The notes under the pieces are model-generated. The model was not told the origin of the DNA. It made no database searches and was given only the letters and a program-made list of their open reading frames with translations. Positions 44,336-53,640 of a DNA stretch of 64,000 bases are shown here, one piece after another. The first letter of the stretch is position 1; the number at the start of each line of letters is the position of its first letter. The position numbers and the translations under genes are program-made. This stretch comes from Marinobacter sp050379415 (GTDB lineage Bacteria; Pseudomonadota; Gammaproteobacteria; Pseudomonadales; Oleiphilaceae), in the NCBI RefSeq assembly GCF_050379415.1, contig NZ_JBNRLS010000003.1, forward strand, positions 434,001 to 498,000. Direction: 5' to 3'.

Positions 44336-45154
44336 GTGCCCCGAATCCGATGTCTTTGCAAGCTCGTTTTTCTTGCGCTGTTCTCACTGGTACCGCTGCC
44401 AAACGCCTGGGCTAAAACGGATATCGTTGTCGGCGTCTACGATTTTCCGCCGGTCGCCCGCATCGATGAGGACAAAAAAGTCACAGGCCTGCTGGGAGAC
44501 CTCCTCAGGGAGCTGGAAACCGTCCACCAGAATGTGACTTTCCGGGTTTTCCACACCTCTTCCAAACGCCGTTACCTTGATTTCGACGCGCACCGGTACG
44601 ACGTCATTTTCTTTGAAAGCCCGAGCTGGGAGTGGCAGGACAAACAGGCACTGATCAGCCCCCCGCTACTCATGGACGAAGATCTCTACATTGCCCTGAA
44701 CAAGCCGGGGCGTAATGCGAGCTTTTTTGACGACCTCGACCAGCGCAATATTGTCGCTCTTTCCGGCTACCACTATGGCTTTGCCGGCATGGAAACCGAT
44801 TCGCAGGAGCTCGAGCAACGCTTCAACATCGAATTCTCGGACAGTCACAGCCGCAACCTGAATCTGATCAAGGCGGACCGGCCCTCAGTCGCTCAGGTGG
44901 CCATCATCAACGACTCCTACCTGCAGATGCATCTGGACCAACATCCCGAAGACCGGGACAGGTTCCTGATTTCGGAACAGCCGGACCAGACCTACCAGCT
45001 AAGTATCATCACGCACCCGGAAGGGCCTGTCACCGCCCGGGACATGATGGATCTCCTGGCGCCATTGATCGAGTCCGGGCGTTACCGGAGCCTGGTGCAA
45101 AAGTGGGGGCTGGATCTGCCGCCCTCTCTTCTCTCAGACTCTTCGGACAACTGA
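44336..45154 (+). CDS. Orphan extracellular solute-binding protein (family 3-like)
   Basis: About 272 residues with a signal peptide (CLCKLVFLALFSLVPLPNAWA-KTD) and an SBP_bac_3-like fold: IVVGVYDFPPVARIDEDKKVTGLLGDLLRELE and FEDDLDQRNIVALSGYHYGF-like segments. No ABC permease or ATPase is adjacent, and such orphan members in gammaproteobacteria are often of unknown role. The GTG at 44336 with AGGTGGA upstream gives a proper signal peptide; the frame extends to a GTG at 44249. It converges on the DUF748 gene. Confidence 0.75.
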   Translation: MPRIRCLCKLVFLALFSLVPLPNAWAKTDIVVGVYDFPPVARIDEDKKVTGLLGDLLRELETVHQNVTFRVFHTSSKRRYLDFDAHRYDVIFFESPSWEWQDKQALISPPLLMDEDLYIALNKPGRNASFFDDLDQRNIVALSGYHYGFAGMETDSQELEQRFNIEFSDSHSRNLNLIKADRPSVAQVAIINDSYLQMHLDQHPEDRDRFLISEQPDQTYQLSIITHPEGPVTARDMMDLLAPLIESGRYRSLVQKWGLDLPPSLLSDSSDN

Positions 45155-45162
45155 AAACACTC

Positions 45163-47994
45163 TCAGCGGACATCCAGGGTAAAGGGCGCCACCACATTGC
45201 CCTCGGCACCCACCTGGGCATCCCGCACCGGGTCCAGAAGGAACAGCTGATCGGCCGAAACCCCCTGGGTATCGGTCAGCAGCTGGCGAACCGCCAGGCC
45301 CCGATCCCGGGCCAGATTGTTGAGGGCCTCCGGCGGCAAATTCCGTTCACCCGACAGATAGGCCTCGCGGGCCCGTGCCCAGGCCTCCTCGGACATTTCG
45401 CTCTGGCCGCCATCGGTCAGCTCGTCCCGCAACAGAGCCAGTCCGTCGGTTTCCGGCGACACCGCACCACGCACGTTCAATAACAACTCGGGACGCTCGC
45501 GCAGGGCATCGGCCAGCGCCGACAGTTTGGCCGCCTCACCTCCCGCCAGCTCGACACTGCCAGGCACGAAACTGACCTGGCCAAGATCCTCGCCCGTCAG
45601 ACCTGCCATCTCCGCAATCGAACCGAGCATGCTGAACGGTGAGGCCGCCGCCTTCACCAACAGATTCACGAACGCACGCATGACCACCTGGCCGACACTG
45701 AACTCCGGATCCGACAGGTCGCCGCTGATCGGAAGGTTCACCTCGATGACACCATCCCGGTCCCGGAGCAGTGCCAGACCCAGTTTTACCGGCGCATTGA
45801 CGGCTTCATCACTGACCACCGCCTGGCCCAGCTCCAGCCGGTCCATAACAACCAGGTTCGAGGCGTCAATCCGGCTGCCGGCAATCTCGTAATCCAGGTC
45901 CAGGTTGAGCTTCCCGCTGTCTACGCCGTAACCGAGGTAACGGCCGAAATAGGGTGACAGTTCCGGCAGGGACAGGTTGTCCATGGCCAGCGTGAGATCA
46001 CTGACGTCATCGGTGCCCAGAGTGCCGAGGGTGCCCTGGAAGTCCACCTTACCCACCCGGCCAACCCGGCCCCGCAGAGACACCTTGCCCTGTTGCGGCG
46101 GGATATTGCTGATCCCGATGACCGAGCCGGAAAGCTCGTCAAACGAAGTGGTAAAGGCCGGACTCAGGGTCCGGTCCGTGTAGGCCACCGAACCGTTCTC
46201 GATGGCCAGCTCCCCGATCCGGAAGATAAACGAGGGCTGCCCGTTTTCGGAGGCCGTGGTTTCCTCAGCCTGGGTGTCTGCGGACGATTCGCCGCCGGAC
46301 ACCGGAATCCGCTCGACGTTATGGACGGCATCGGTCCCGCGCACGATGTTGGCAACCGGCTGCACCACGCTGATAGTGCCGATTTCCAGGCGCGCGGGGC
46401 TGACGTTGTATTCGATAGGGGCAAGACGCAGCGTCTGCCAGGACAGCAGCCGGTCCTGCTGGCCAGCCAGGCGCAGATTGAGGTTGCTGACCTCTGCAGT
46501 GCCACTGAAAGTTCCGGTCATCGGTTCCTGCTGGCTGTCCAGGTCGAGATTGCCGTCAAAACCCAGTTGACCGCCGGCCACGCTAAGATTCGCACCTTGC
46601 TGCAGGTAGGGTTCAAAGGCGGACAGAGTGACCTGGGATCCGGACACCGCTGCTTCGAAGGTAAAAGGTGCCGGTGTCACCTGACCCTGCAGCGCCAGCC
46701 GGCCACCGCTGGCCAGAGTCGCACTGAAATCATAGCTCACCGGCTCTTCCAATCGGTGGCTGATGGTTCCGGTGGAGAGGGAAATGTCCCGCAGCCGCAG
46801 ATCTGCCTCGGTGGCGGGTACCTGATCCTGCCAGCGCACCGCGGAGCGAGCAATGCGGATGCCGTCCACCGACCACCGGAACGGCCTGGTGTCGGCCGCG
46901 GACTCCAGCCCGGATTCCTCAGCCTCTGCACGGCTGCTGTCACCCGCCAGCGGCGCCAGCCAGTCGATCGATCCGCCGGCATCGCGGGCGACGGCCAGAT
47001 CCAGATTATCGACCGTCACCTGTCCTACGTTAGCCTCCCGGGCGGTCAGGTCAAACCCGATCTGGTCAACGCCGATACGGCTGCTGGTAAGCCGGGCGCC
47101 CTCGGACTCCGCGTCAAGCGCGACCGCCAGGTCCGCCAGAGACAGCTCGCCATTCTCCGTGGCCAGGTAGAACACCTCGCCGGCCTGAAGCTCGTAATCG
47201 GACTGGACGGTGACACTGCCACCACGCAGGTCGTAGGGCAGGTAGGGTGCCAGGAAATGTTCGAGGGTTTCATAACTGATGTCGGCAATACGCAGGCTAC
47301 CCCTGGAATAGAGCGGGGTCACACTCAGATCGCCCTGCCACTCAACCGTCTGGCTGCCGATGGCCGCCAGCAGGTAGTAGTTGCTGTCGCCCTCTCCCCG
47401 CGGCCAGGTGGCCAGGTCGTTGAGAGCAAGGTCCAGGGGCGTGATCCGGAACTCGGCCGGTTCCGCCTGGCTGAAATCGCGGAACAGGAGTTCGCCACCA
47501 TCAATGGCCAGCTGTTGGAAAAACAACTTCGGAGGACCACTGTCCTGATCGGACGTTTGAGTTTCGGGTTCAGGGGCCTGCTGTGATTCCGGGTGAGCGG
47601 CGTGCCAGTCACGGGCAAAATTGATGCTGTAGTCTTCGAGCAGGTCAACCCGGATGTAGGGCTCCTGCAAGCGGATCTCCTGGAAACCGACAATGCCACG
47701 GAACAGCTGGAAAAAACTGAGATTCACAAACAGCCGGTCGAAGCCAAGGACCTTCTCACCGTCACTGTCGTTCGCAGACAGTTGCGTCGCTTCCACCGTC
47801 AGGGCAAACGGATTGATGGCAAGGTCTGTTACCTCACCCTGCCATCCCATTTGCTGATCCAGCTGCTCGGGGATGCTGCGCTTGAGCCACCAGGGCAACA
47901 GCAGGAACCCCACCAGGGCATAAAGAACAACCAGAACGAGGACCGCGATTGCGAGGTTCCTCGGTAGACGACTCTTTTGACGGCTCCGGGCCAC
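45163..47994 (-). CDS. DUF748 (AsmA-like) envelope protein
   Basis: A 943-residue protein with one N-terminal membrane anchor (AIAVLVLVVLYALVGFLLLPWWL) and a very long periplasmic region of AsmA/DUF748 type: GEVTDLAINPFALTVEATQL, LDLDYEIAGSRIDASNLVVMDRLELG, and VNLPISGDLSDPEFSVGQVV. AsmA-clan proteins are long periplasmic bridges now linked to lipid transport; the role of DUF748 members is not established. The stop is 8 bp from the convergent binding-protein gene. Confidence 0.88.
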   Translation of the reverse strand: MARSRQKSRLPRNLAIAVLVLVVLYALVGFLLLPWWLKRSIPEQLDQQMGWQGEVTDLAINPFALTVEATQLSANDSDGEKVLGFDRLFVNLSFFQLFRGIVGFQEIRLQEPYIRVDLLEDYSINFARDWHAAHPESQQAPEPETQTSDQDSGPPKLFFQQLAIDGGELLFRDFSQAEPAEFRITPLDLALNDLATWPRGEGDSNYYLLAAIGSQTVEWQGDLSVTPLYSRGSLRIADISYETLEHFLAPYLPYDLRGGSVTVQSDYELQAGEVFYLATENGELSLADLAVALDAESEGARLTSSRIGVDQIGFDLTAREANVGQVTVDNLDLAVARDAGGSIDWLAPLAGDSSRAEAEESGLESAADTRPFRWSVDGIRIARSAVRWQDQVPATEADLRLRDISLSTGTISHRLEEPVSYDFSATLASGGRLALQGQVTPAPFTFEAAVSGSQVTLSAFEPYLQQGANLSVAGGQLGFDGNLDLDSQQEPMTGTFSGTAEVSNLNLRLAGQQDRLLSWQTLRLAPIEYNVSPARLEIGTISVVQPVANIVRGTDAVHNVERIPVSGGESSADTQAEETTASENGQPSFIFRIGELAIENGSVAYTDRTLSPAFTTSFDELSGSVIGISNIPPQQGKVSLRGRVGRVGKVDFQGTLGTLGTDDVSDLTLAMDNLSLPELSPYFGRYLGYGVDSGKLNLDLDYEIAGSRIDASNLVVMDRLELGQAVVSDEAVNAPVKLGLALLRDRDGVIEVNLPISGDLSDPEFSVGQVVMRAFVNLLVKAAASPFSMLGSIAEMAGLTGEDLGQVSFVPGSVELAGGEAAKLSALADALRERPELLLNVRGAVSPETDGLALLRDELTDGGQSEMSEEAWARAREAYLSGERNLPPEALNNLARDRGLAVRQLLTDTQGVSADQLFLLDPVRDAQVGAEGNVVAPFTLDVR

Positions 47995-48024
47995 GAAACT
48001 CTCCTTTGTGTTCGGCGGAAAACC

Positions 48025-48041
48025 GGGGCTGGATCAGCCCC
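48025..48041 (-). terminator. Terminator between the MHYT gene and DUF748
   Basis: On the minus strand GGGGCT pairs with AGCCCC across a 5-nt loop, followed by GGTTTT. It lies downstream of the MHYT gene. Confidence 0.5.
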
Positions 48042-48079
48042 TTGCCTGACACAAGGATAGTCGGCCCGGTGTCCGTTTG

Positions 48080-49366
48080 TCAGCTTGCGGTGCTCTGACC
48101 CGGCAAAACCAGGTCGGGATCGGCCTTTACATTGTCGAACTGGCCAATCTGGTCCAGATCCCGGGGAACCATCGCCGCCCGGACCAGCTTACGGCTGGAA
48201 TTGCCGGTGAGGGGAAACACCGACTGGCCAGCCCGCCAGGTTACCGGCATGGCCGGCGTGCCAATGCGCTGATCCAGCTCCCTCAGTCGCTTGTACATGA
48301 AGCTGTAGGAGGGATCGGAATATTCCGGCACCATCAGGAAGAAGGTACTGGCGGAATACCGGGCCATGTAGACCGGCTCCGGCACCAGACCCTTGATCGC
48401 GAGTGTGATTTCCCGGAGTACGGCGTTCATGGACTCCGAGCCCAGGTTTCCGGAAAGCTCCCGATAGTTGGCAATGTCCAGGTAGATCAAGGCAAAAGGA
48501 TGTTCCCGGGCATCTTCCCGGGCCAGGGTATCCAGCAACTGCTGCTCCATCGCGGAGCGGTTGGGGAGCCCGGTCGCCGCATCCAGGAACGCCATGCGCG
48601 CAACCCGGTCATCTTCTGCTGCTTTCCGCCTGGCCAACTGGCGTTGCCGTCGGATGTCGAAAGAAGCAATGAACACGCTCACGGCCAGCAGGGCGACACA
48701 GAACAGCGCCAGGGGAATACCCATCCAGTCGCCACGCAGGCCATTGTCAGCCGCAGGCATGGCACCCTCCGGGAAGGTCATGGCAAGCATACCGGTGTAA
48801 TGCATGCCACAGATGGCGGCCGCCATCACCAGGGCCGCGCCGAAGCGGGCCACCGTGACACGACTACCCTGCAAGGACCCGATCTTGCGGGAAACACCCA
48901 GGGCTGCGGCTGAGGCAGCAACGGCAATGGCGATCGAGACCGCCAGCCAGACGCCGTCGAACACCGGCGGCGCTGACATTCGCATGGCGTACATACCGAG
49001 GTAATGCATGACGACAATACCTCCGGACATCATCAGTGTTGCGGCCGCAAACAGTCCTGCTCCGATCTTCTCCCGCCCGATGATGTGCAGGGCAACCCCG
49101 GAGGCGAGCACCGCCGCCAGCCAGGAAATGACAGTCATGCCGGTATCGAAGGTCATCGCCATGTCCATGGGCATGGCCTTCATGCCGACAAAATGCATGG
49201 TCCAGACTCCGGTGCCCATGGCCAGACCTCCGGTCACCAGCCAGGGCAGCCGTTTGCCGTCGCCAACGGAACCGAGCCGGGCCCCGAAATAGAGTGCCGT
49301 GTATGCGGCCAGTACAGCCACCACGTATGAAGCTATTACAAGCGATAGATCGTAATGGGTCATCAT
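48080..49366 (-). CDS. MHYT-domain membrane protein with degenerate GGDEF
   Basis: A 428-residue protein. The N-terminal seven-helix MHYT sensor has three motif copies (MHFVGMKAMPM, MHYLGMYAMRM, MHYTGMLAMTF), each near a membrane edge, proposed to bind copper and sense gases. The C-terminal domain is GGDEF-like (DAATGLPNRSAMEQQLL) but the signature position reads ARYSASTFFL, so no GGDEF motif remains and cyclase activity is unlikely. There is no EAL domain. The inactive domain may bind GTP or c-di-GMP. Confidence 0.85.
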   Translation of the reverse strand: MMTHYDLSLVIASYVVAVLAAYTALYFGARLGSVGDGKRLPWLVTGGLAMGTGVWTMHFVGMKAMPMDMAMTFDTGMTVISWLAAVLASGVALHIIGREKIGAGLFAAATLMMSGGIVVMHYLGMYAMRMSAPPVFDGVWLAVSIAIAVAASAAALGVSRKIGSLQGSRVTVARFGAALVMAAAICGMHYTGMLAMTFPEGAMPAADNGLRGDWMGIPLALFCVALLAVSVFIASFDIRRQRQLARRKAAEDDRVARMAFLDAATGLPNRSAMEQQLLDTLAREDAREHPFALIYLDIANYRELSGNLGSESMNAVLREITLAIKGLVPEPVYMARYSASTFFLMVPEYSDPSYSFMYKRLRELDQRIGTPAMPVTWRAGQSVFPLTGNSSRKLVRAAMVPRDLDQIGQFDNVKADPDLVLPGQSTAS

Positions 49367-49585
49367 TTTCTGTACTCATCAATTTTTGTGGGTAAAGGCT
49401 GCCTGCAAGCCCGAGGTTTTACGCCGGCAATGTGAACTGGCTCTCAAAAAAATGTATAGATATGTAATCAACAGCAACAGGTCCCGCCAGTGCTTGCGAC
49501 TGACACAAAGGTGCGAACCCGCTATGCTCTGAAGCCGTACCTGTACATGGTTACCGCGGCGTTTGAGCAAGACGAGGAGGAGTGG

Positions 49586-50221
49586 ATGGACATCGGCGAC
49601 ATGCGTCGTGATTTCGAGAGCGAAGGCCTGGATCGGGAGCATCTGGACGACAATCCGGTCCGGCAGTTCCAGCACTGGTTCGAAGATGCCCGCACAGCCG
49701 GCATACTGGAGCCGAACGCCATGTCCCTGGCAACTACCGGCAACGATGGCATGCCGGATCTGCGCACGGTTCTGCTCAAGTACTTTGATGAGCAGGGCTT
49801 CGTGTTCTATACCAATTACGGTAGCCGCAAGGCTCTCGAGATCGAGCAAAACCCCCGCGCAGCCCTGTTGTTCCCCTGGATTGGCCTGAATCGCCAGGTA
49901 CGGATCCAGGGCGCGGTCGAGAGGGTCAGCAAGGCCGAATCCCTGCGTTATTTCGCGTCCCGGCCCCGGGGCAGTCAGATTGGTGCCTGGGTATCCGAGC
50001 AGAGCAAGGCCATCACGTCCCGCGGTCTGCTGGAACAGAAGGTGGCCGAAATCAGACGCAAATTTTCTGAGGGTGAAGTCCCGCTGCCAAGTTTCTGGGG
50101 CGGTTACCGGGTGGTTCCGGAGCGCATCGAGTTCTGGCAGGGGCGACCGAGCCGGCTTCATGATCGCTTCGAATATGTGAGGGAAGGCGATGGCTGGCTC
50201 ATCCAAAGACTGCAACCCTGA
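49586..50221 (+). CDS. pdxH: Pyridoxamine 5'-phosphate oxidase
   Basis: A 211-residue FMN flavoprotein that makes pyridoxal 5'-phosphate from PNP or PMP. Family landmarks are MDIGDMRRDFESEGL, NAMSLATTG, DLRTVLLKYFDEQGFVFYTNYGSRKA, RPRGSQIGAWVSEQS and FWQGRPSRLHDRF. The ATG at 49586 is preceded by GAGGAGG and gives the usual length. The frame also runs upstream to a GTG at 49490, which would add 32 residues unlike the family. Confidence 0.93.
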   Translation: MDIGDMRRDFESEGLDREHLDDNPVRQFQHWFEDARTAGILEPNAMSLATTGNDGMPDLRTVLLKYFDEQGFVFYTNYGSRKALEIEQNPRAALLFPWIGLNRQVRIQGAVERVSKAESLRYFASRPRGSQIGAWVSEQSKAITSRGLLEQKVAEIRRKFSEGEVPLPSFWGGYRVVPERIEFWQGRPSRLHDRFEYVREGDGWLIQRLQP

Positions 50222-50237
50222 ACGAGGATCGAGGCAG

Positions 50238-50978
50238 ATGCCGCGGATCTGGCTGTGCCACGAGACGCCGGGCGGGGATCCCGAGGTTCCGGAGTGGCTC
50301 ACCGACTACGAACGGAAGACCGTTGCGAAATTCGGTGGCCCCCGCAAACGGGAATACCTGACCAGCCGCTGGCTGATCCGCCAGGCCATCAGCCGCACCA
50401 GTGGCGAACCGGTCACCGACTGTCGTCCGGTGCCCGGACGTCCGAATCGCTCGGAGGTGCCAACGGGCTTTTACCTGTCCCTGAGTCACAGCCATGGCCT
50501 GTCGGCCTGTGTGGCCGGCCCGGTGGCAGGCCTGGGGGTCGACATCGAGCCTCTGCAGCGGCACCCTCAATGGCACAAGGTGGTCAAACGCTGGTTTACC
50601 CCCAGGGAGCAGGAATGGCTTTTTCGCGCCGATGATCCGGGCAACTTCCTGGTCACCTGGACCATAAAGGAAGCCTGGCTGAAAGCCACCGGACGCGGCA
50701 TCGCCAATAACCTGCAGACTCTGGAGGTGCTGGAAGGTTTTGAGCTGTATGGCGACCAGCAGGACAACCACTGGTCGGCCTACAGTTACGAATGCGAGGG
50801 GTTCCTGGTAACGCTGGTCTGTCGGCAACCCGGGGCGACCGGCCAGCCTGGCTGGCCCTCCATCCAGTTGTTGCAACCTCCGGCCGAGGACTTCAGCCTG
50901 GGTGAGGCGGAAGACCTGGACACCTCCTGGGAACCGCGTGTCCAGCGCATCATTCACCCTGCAACCAAGACAGAGTGA
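50238..50978 (+). CDS. 4'-phosphopantetheinyl transferase
   Basis: A 246-residue Sfp/Gsp-type enzyme that transfers phosphopantetheine from CoA to carrier proteins. It shows LSLSHSHGLSACVAG, the magnesium-binding GLGVDIE and WTIKEAWLKATGRG. No carrier protein or synthase is in the window. The ATG at 50238 has GAGGATCGAGG upstream. It is 17 bp after pdxH and precedes tag, so the three probably form an operon. Confidence 0.9.
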   Translation: MPRIWLCHETPGGDPEVPEWLTDYERKTVAKFGGPRKREYLTSRWLIRQAISRTSGEPVTDCRPVPGRPNRSEVPTGFYLSLSHSHGLSACVAGPVAGLGVDIEPLQRHPQWHKVVKRWFTPREQEWLFRADDPGNFLVTWTIKEAWLKATGRGIANNLQTLEVLEGFELYGDQQDNHWSAYSYECEGFLVTLVCRQPGATGQPGWPSIQLLQPPAEDFSLGEAEDLDTSWEPRVQRIIHPATKTE

Positions 50979-50986
50979 GAGGCAAC

Positions 50987-51568
50987 ATGACCGAATCCGG
51001 ACGCTGCCCCTGGTGCGGTACCGACCCGCTTTACGTGCATTATCACGATACTGTCTGGGGAAGGCCCGAATACGACGACCGGACCCTGTTCGAGAAGCTT
51101 TGCCTGGATGGCCAGCAGGCCGGCCTGAGCTGGATCACCATCCTGCGTAAACAGGACAGTTACCGGGCCGCCTATGACGGCTTCGATCCCGAATGGATTG
51201 TCCGCTATGGTGACGACAAGGTGGCCGAATTGCTGGCCAACCCGGGCATCATCCGTAACCGCCTGAAAGTTCATTCGATTATCCGCAATGCCCGGGGCTA
51301 TCTGGCGCTTCGGGAACGGGGCCAGGGGTTTGCCGATTTCCTGTGGTCCTTTGTGGATGGCCAACCCATCCAGAACCGGTGGCGCACGCTCGACGAGGTG
51401 CCCGTCACCACCCGGGAATCCGAGGCCATGTCTCGGGCGCTGAAGAAACAGGGCTTCACCTTCGTCGGCCCCACCATTGTCTATGCTTTCATGCAAGCTA
51501 CCGGGATGGTCAATGACCACCTGACCGGTTGCCCGCAACATCATGAATGTGCACAGCTGGCCGGATGA
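50987..51568 (+). CDS. tag: DNA-3-methyladenine glycosylase I
   Basis: A 193-residue HhH-type base-excision enzyme. The N-terminal RCPWCGTDPLYVHYHDTVWG and C-terminal CPQHHEC contain the zinc ligands of Tag; LSWITILRKQDSYRAAY is the conserved pocket region. It removes 3-methyladenine from alkylated DNA. The ATG at 50987 is chosen (GAGAGG upstream); a GTG at 50975 overlaps the previous gene. Confidence 0.94.
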   Translation: MTESGRCPWCGTDPLYVHYHDTVWGRPEYDDRTLFEKLCLDGQQAGLSWITILRKQDSYRAAYDGFDPEWIVRYGDDKVAELLANPGIIRNRLKVHSIIRNARGYLALRERGQGFADFLWSFVDGQPIQNRWRTLDEVPVTTRESEAMSRALKKQGFTFVGPTIVYAFMQATGMVNDHLTGCPQHHECAQLAG

Positions 51569-51625
51569 TCCTGTCACGCCGAAAGTGCGTAAATACCGGG
51601 GTAACACCAACTCCGGAGATTCACT

Positions 51626-51931
51626 GTGAGAATCACCCTCGAAGAACTCAGGGACACCAAAGACCTAGTCGTTGACCTGCTGGAAATCCTATCCCTGGAA
51701 GGCCAGCAATACATGGCCAGACTGGTTATAGGCGACCAGATCCTCCTGCTATCCGATGCCGGGGGCAAGACCGCGCTGTTCCGCAGCGCCTGGCAAATCC
51801 AGGACAGCCTCGGATCGTTCCATATTCTCGAGACCCAGGTGGTGCACCCATCCGCCTACCATGAGATGGTCGGCATGGCGCCGGCCGACATAGAACCCAT
51901 GAGAATCACGATCCAGAGGCAGCGGCAGTGA
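51626..51931 (+). CDS. DUF6482-like small protein
   Basis: A 101-residue protein: RITLEELRDTKDLVVDLLEILSLEGQQYMARLVIGDQILLLSDAGGKTALFRSAWQ, ending HPSAYHEMVGMAPAD. The pattern resembles DUF6482, small cytoplasmic proteins of unknown function common in marine gammaproteobacteria. GTG start with CCGGAG upstream. Its stop overlaps the next GTG by four bases (GTGA). Confidence 0.72.
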   Translation: MRITLEELRDTKDLVVDLLEILSLEGQQYMARLVIGDQILLLSDAGGKTALFRSAWQIQDSLGSFHILETQVVHPSAYHEMVGMAPADIEPMRITIQRQRQ

Positions 51932-52383
51932 TTTCTGTGGCACGACTTGCGGTCCTCGTAGGCATCGCCGGACTGATTCCGTTCATTGTCGGTACCGCCG
52001 GGCTGTTCCTGATGCCCGGAAACAGCGTGGCGATCCTGGCCTATTTCTATCTCTACAGCGCCGGCATCCTGGCATTCATGGCGGGCATCTACTGGCCCAT
52101 TTCCATGCAGCTTGAGAATCGCTGCTATCCGCTGTCGCCGCTGGTGACCATGCTGCTGAGCCAGGCCTTCTTCGTCACTGCCGGCATTGGTCTGTTGCTC
52201 CCCACAACGGCTCAGGTCATGGTCTATACCCTGGCCTACATGGCGCTGTATCTGGTAGACGCCCGCTGGATGAGGATCTACTGGCCAGCATGGTACCGGC
52301 ACATGCGTCTGGTGCTGACCGCCGTGGTCCTGGTGTGTCAGGTAACGGTCGGTGCCTGGTTCTTCCTTCTCCATGGCGCCTGA
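51928..52383 (+). CDS. DUF3429 membrane protein
   Basis: A 151-residue membrane protein with five hydrophobic segments (LAVLVGIAGLIPFIVGTAGLFL, YFYLYSAGILAFMAGIYW, LSPLVTMLLSQAFFVTAGIGLLLP, VMVYTLAYMALYLVDARWM, LVLTAVVLVCQVTVGAWFFLL), matching the DUF3429 family. The FMAGIYW segment is a family hallmark. Function unknown. It is translationally coupled to the preceding gene and convergent with the sigma factor gene. Confidence 0.82.
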   Translation: MISVARLAVLVGIAGLIPFIVGTAGLFLMPGNSVAILAYFYLYSAGILAFMAGIYWPISMQLENRCYPLSPLVTMLLSQAFFVTAGIGLLLPTTAQVMVYTLAYMALYLVDARWMRIYWPAWYRHMRLVLTAVVLVCQVTVGAWFFLLHGA

Positions 52384-52385
52384 AT

Positions 52386-53384
52386 TCAGGCGCCCGTTTC
52401 ATCTCCCGCGGAGCCGAACCGGCTCTGCAGTTTGCGCAGCGCACCTTTCTCGATCTGGCGGACCCGTTCCCGGCTGATGCCCAGGGCATCGGAAATGACC
52501 TGCAGCGTCTCCGCATCGGGCAGGCCCAGACCGAATCGCCGGGACAGGATATCCTGCTCCCGGTCGCTCAGTTCGCTCAGCATCATCCGCAGCTCGCTAC
52601 GCCGGTCCCGCTGGAACATGGGATGGTCCGGAGCCACCTGATCTGCGGCCGGTAGAGCGTCCGCCATGGTTGCCGAGCCGTCCTCCAGGATCGGTACGTC
52701 AGTGGACACTTCCCGCGCCGCCAGCGCCCGCAGTTCACCAATCCTCGACGGCGTCGCCTCCATCGCACTGGCCAGCTCGGACTGGGACGGCGTGCGGCCA
52801 AGCTGCTGGTGCAGGCGGAGCGACACTTTCTGGAGCTGACGAATTTCGTCCACCACGTTCTCCGGCGTGTGGACCACTCGGGTGCCCCGCTGCAGGCATC
52901 GTTTCACTTCCTCGCTGATCCACCAGTAGGCATAGGTGGAGAAACGAAACCCCTTGGTGGGATCAAACCGTTCCACGGCCTTGATCAGGCCGACATTGGC
53001 ATCCTGGATCAGATCCGGCATGGGAATGCCGTGCTGGTTGTATCTCCGGGCAATGTGCACGGCCAGACGCAGGTTGCTCTGGATCAGCTTGCGCCGGCAG
53101 GCCATGGCCAGATGAAAGGCCCGGCGGCAACGTGTGGAAAATGCGCAGGCATCGCCAAGACTGCCAATCACCTCGCGGAAGGTCTGGGGTGTCGATTCCG
53201 GCAGTCCCAGTTCGGTGCTGACAATCCGGAAACACAAGGAGAGTTTTCGGGACAGACGCCGTTCCTGATCGTCTGTCAGTATGTGATAACGGGACGCATC
53301 CCTGAAGTACAGCCCGACCAGGGAATCCCTTTCACCATCGTTGGGCGGAGTCGGAGACGGTCCCAGCCTGTCATCGTTTCGCAT
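52386..53384 (-). CDS. Sigma-70 family sigma factor, RpoS/RpoD-related
   Basis: A 332-residue primary-type sigma factor with regions 1.2 to 4: LIQSNLRLAVHIARRYNQHGIPMPDLIQDANVGLIKAVERFDPTKGFRFSTYAYWWI, VVDEIRQLQKVSLRLHQQLGRTPSQSELA, and the region 4 helix-turn-helix ISDALGISRERVRQIEKGALRKL. Region 2.4 (SEEVKRCLQRGTRVVHTPENV) differs from the RpoS and RpoD consensus, suggesting an alternative promoter preference. The ATG at 53384 is likely; the frame continues to a TTG at 53465. Confidence 0.85.
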   Translation of the reverse strand: MRNDDRLGPSPTPPNDGERDSLVGLYFRDASRYHILTDDQERRLSRKLSLCFRIVSTELGLPESTPQTFREVIGSLGDACAFSTRCRRAFHLAMACRRKLIQSNLRLAVHIARRYNQHGIPMPDLIQDANVGLIKAVERFDPTKGFRFSTYAYWWISEEVKRCLQRGTRVVHTPENVVDEIRQLQKVSLRLHQQLGRTPSQSELASAMEATPSRIGELRALAAREVSTDVPILEDGSATMADALPAADQVAPDHPMFQRDRRSELRMMLSELSDREQDILSRRFGLGLPDAETLQVISDALGISRERVRQIEKGALRKLQSRFGSAGDETGA

Positions 53385-53513
53385 GGCTACGGTACCGGTC
53401 TGGGTCAAAAGATTTGAAAAAAGATACGTTTGGTGCGGGCGGTCAGATTGGCGTGGTAGGGGCAAATGCGGAGGGAGGAGTCAGATCAGGAAAGGGTCGG
53501 GACTGGAACACAT

Positions 53514-53636
53514 GGGATCGGCCGCGCCCGGCCATAAGAACTCACCGCAGGTGAGCCGGCCGACCGGGCGCCCGATCTGGAGGCAAGACGTCCTCCATTA
53601 CCAATGAGCGGAGCGACCGGTTCCGCCCACCGGTAA
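53514..53636. repeat. Composite palindromic region downstream of ask
   Basis: Several imperfect inverted repeats are nested here: CCGCGCCCGGCC against GGCCGACCGGGCG, the short ACTCACC-GCA-GGTGAG hairpin, GGAGG/CCTCC, and ATTACC at 53597 against GGTAAT at 53631. They lie between the sigma gene start and the ask stop, both on the minus strand, and probably form the ask terminator or a REP-like cluster. No coding sequence was seen in 53385-53640. Confidence 0.5.
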
Positions 53637-53640
53637 TCCT

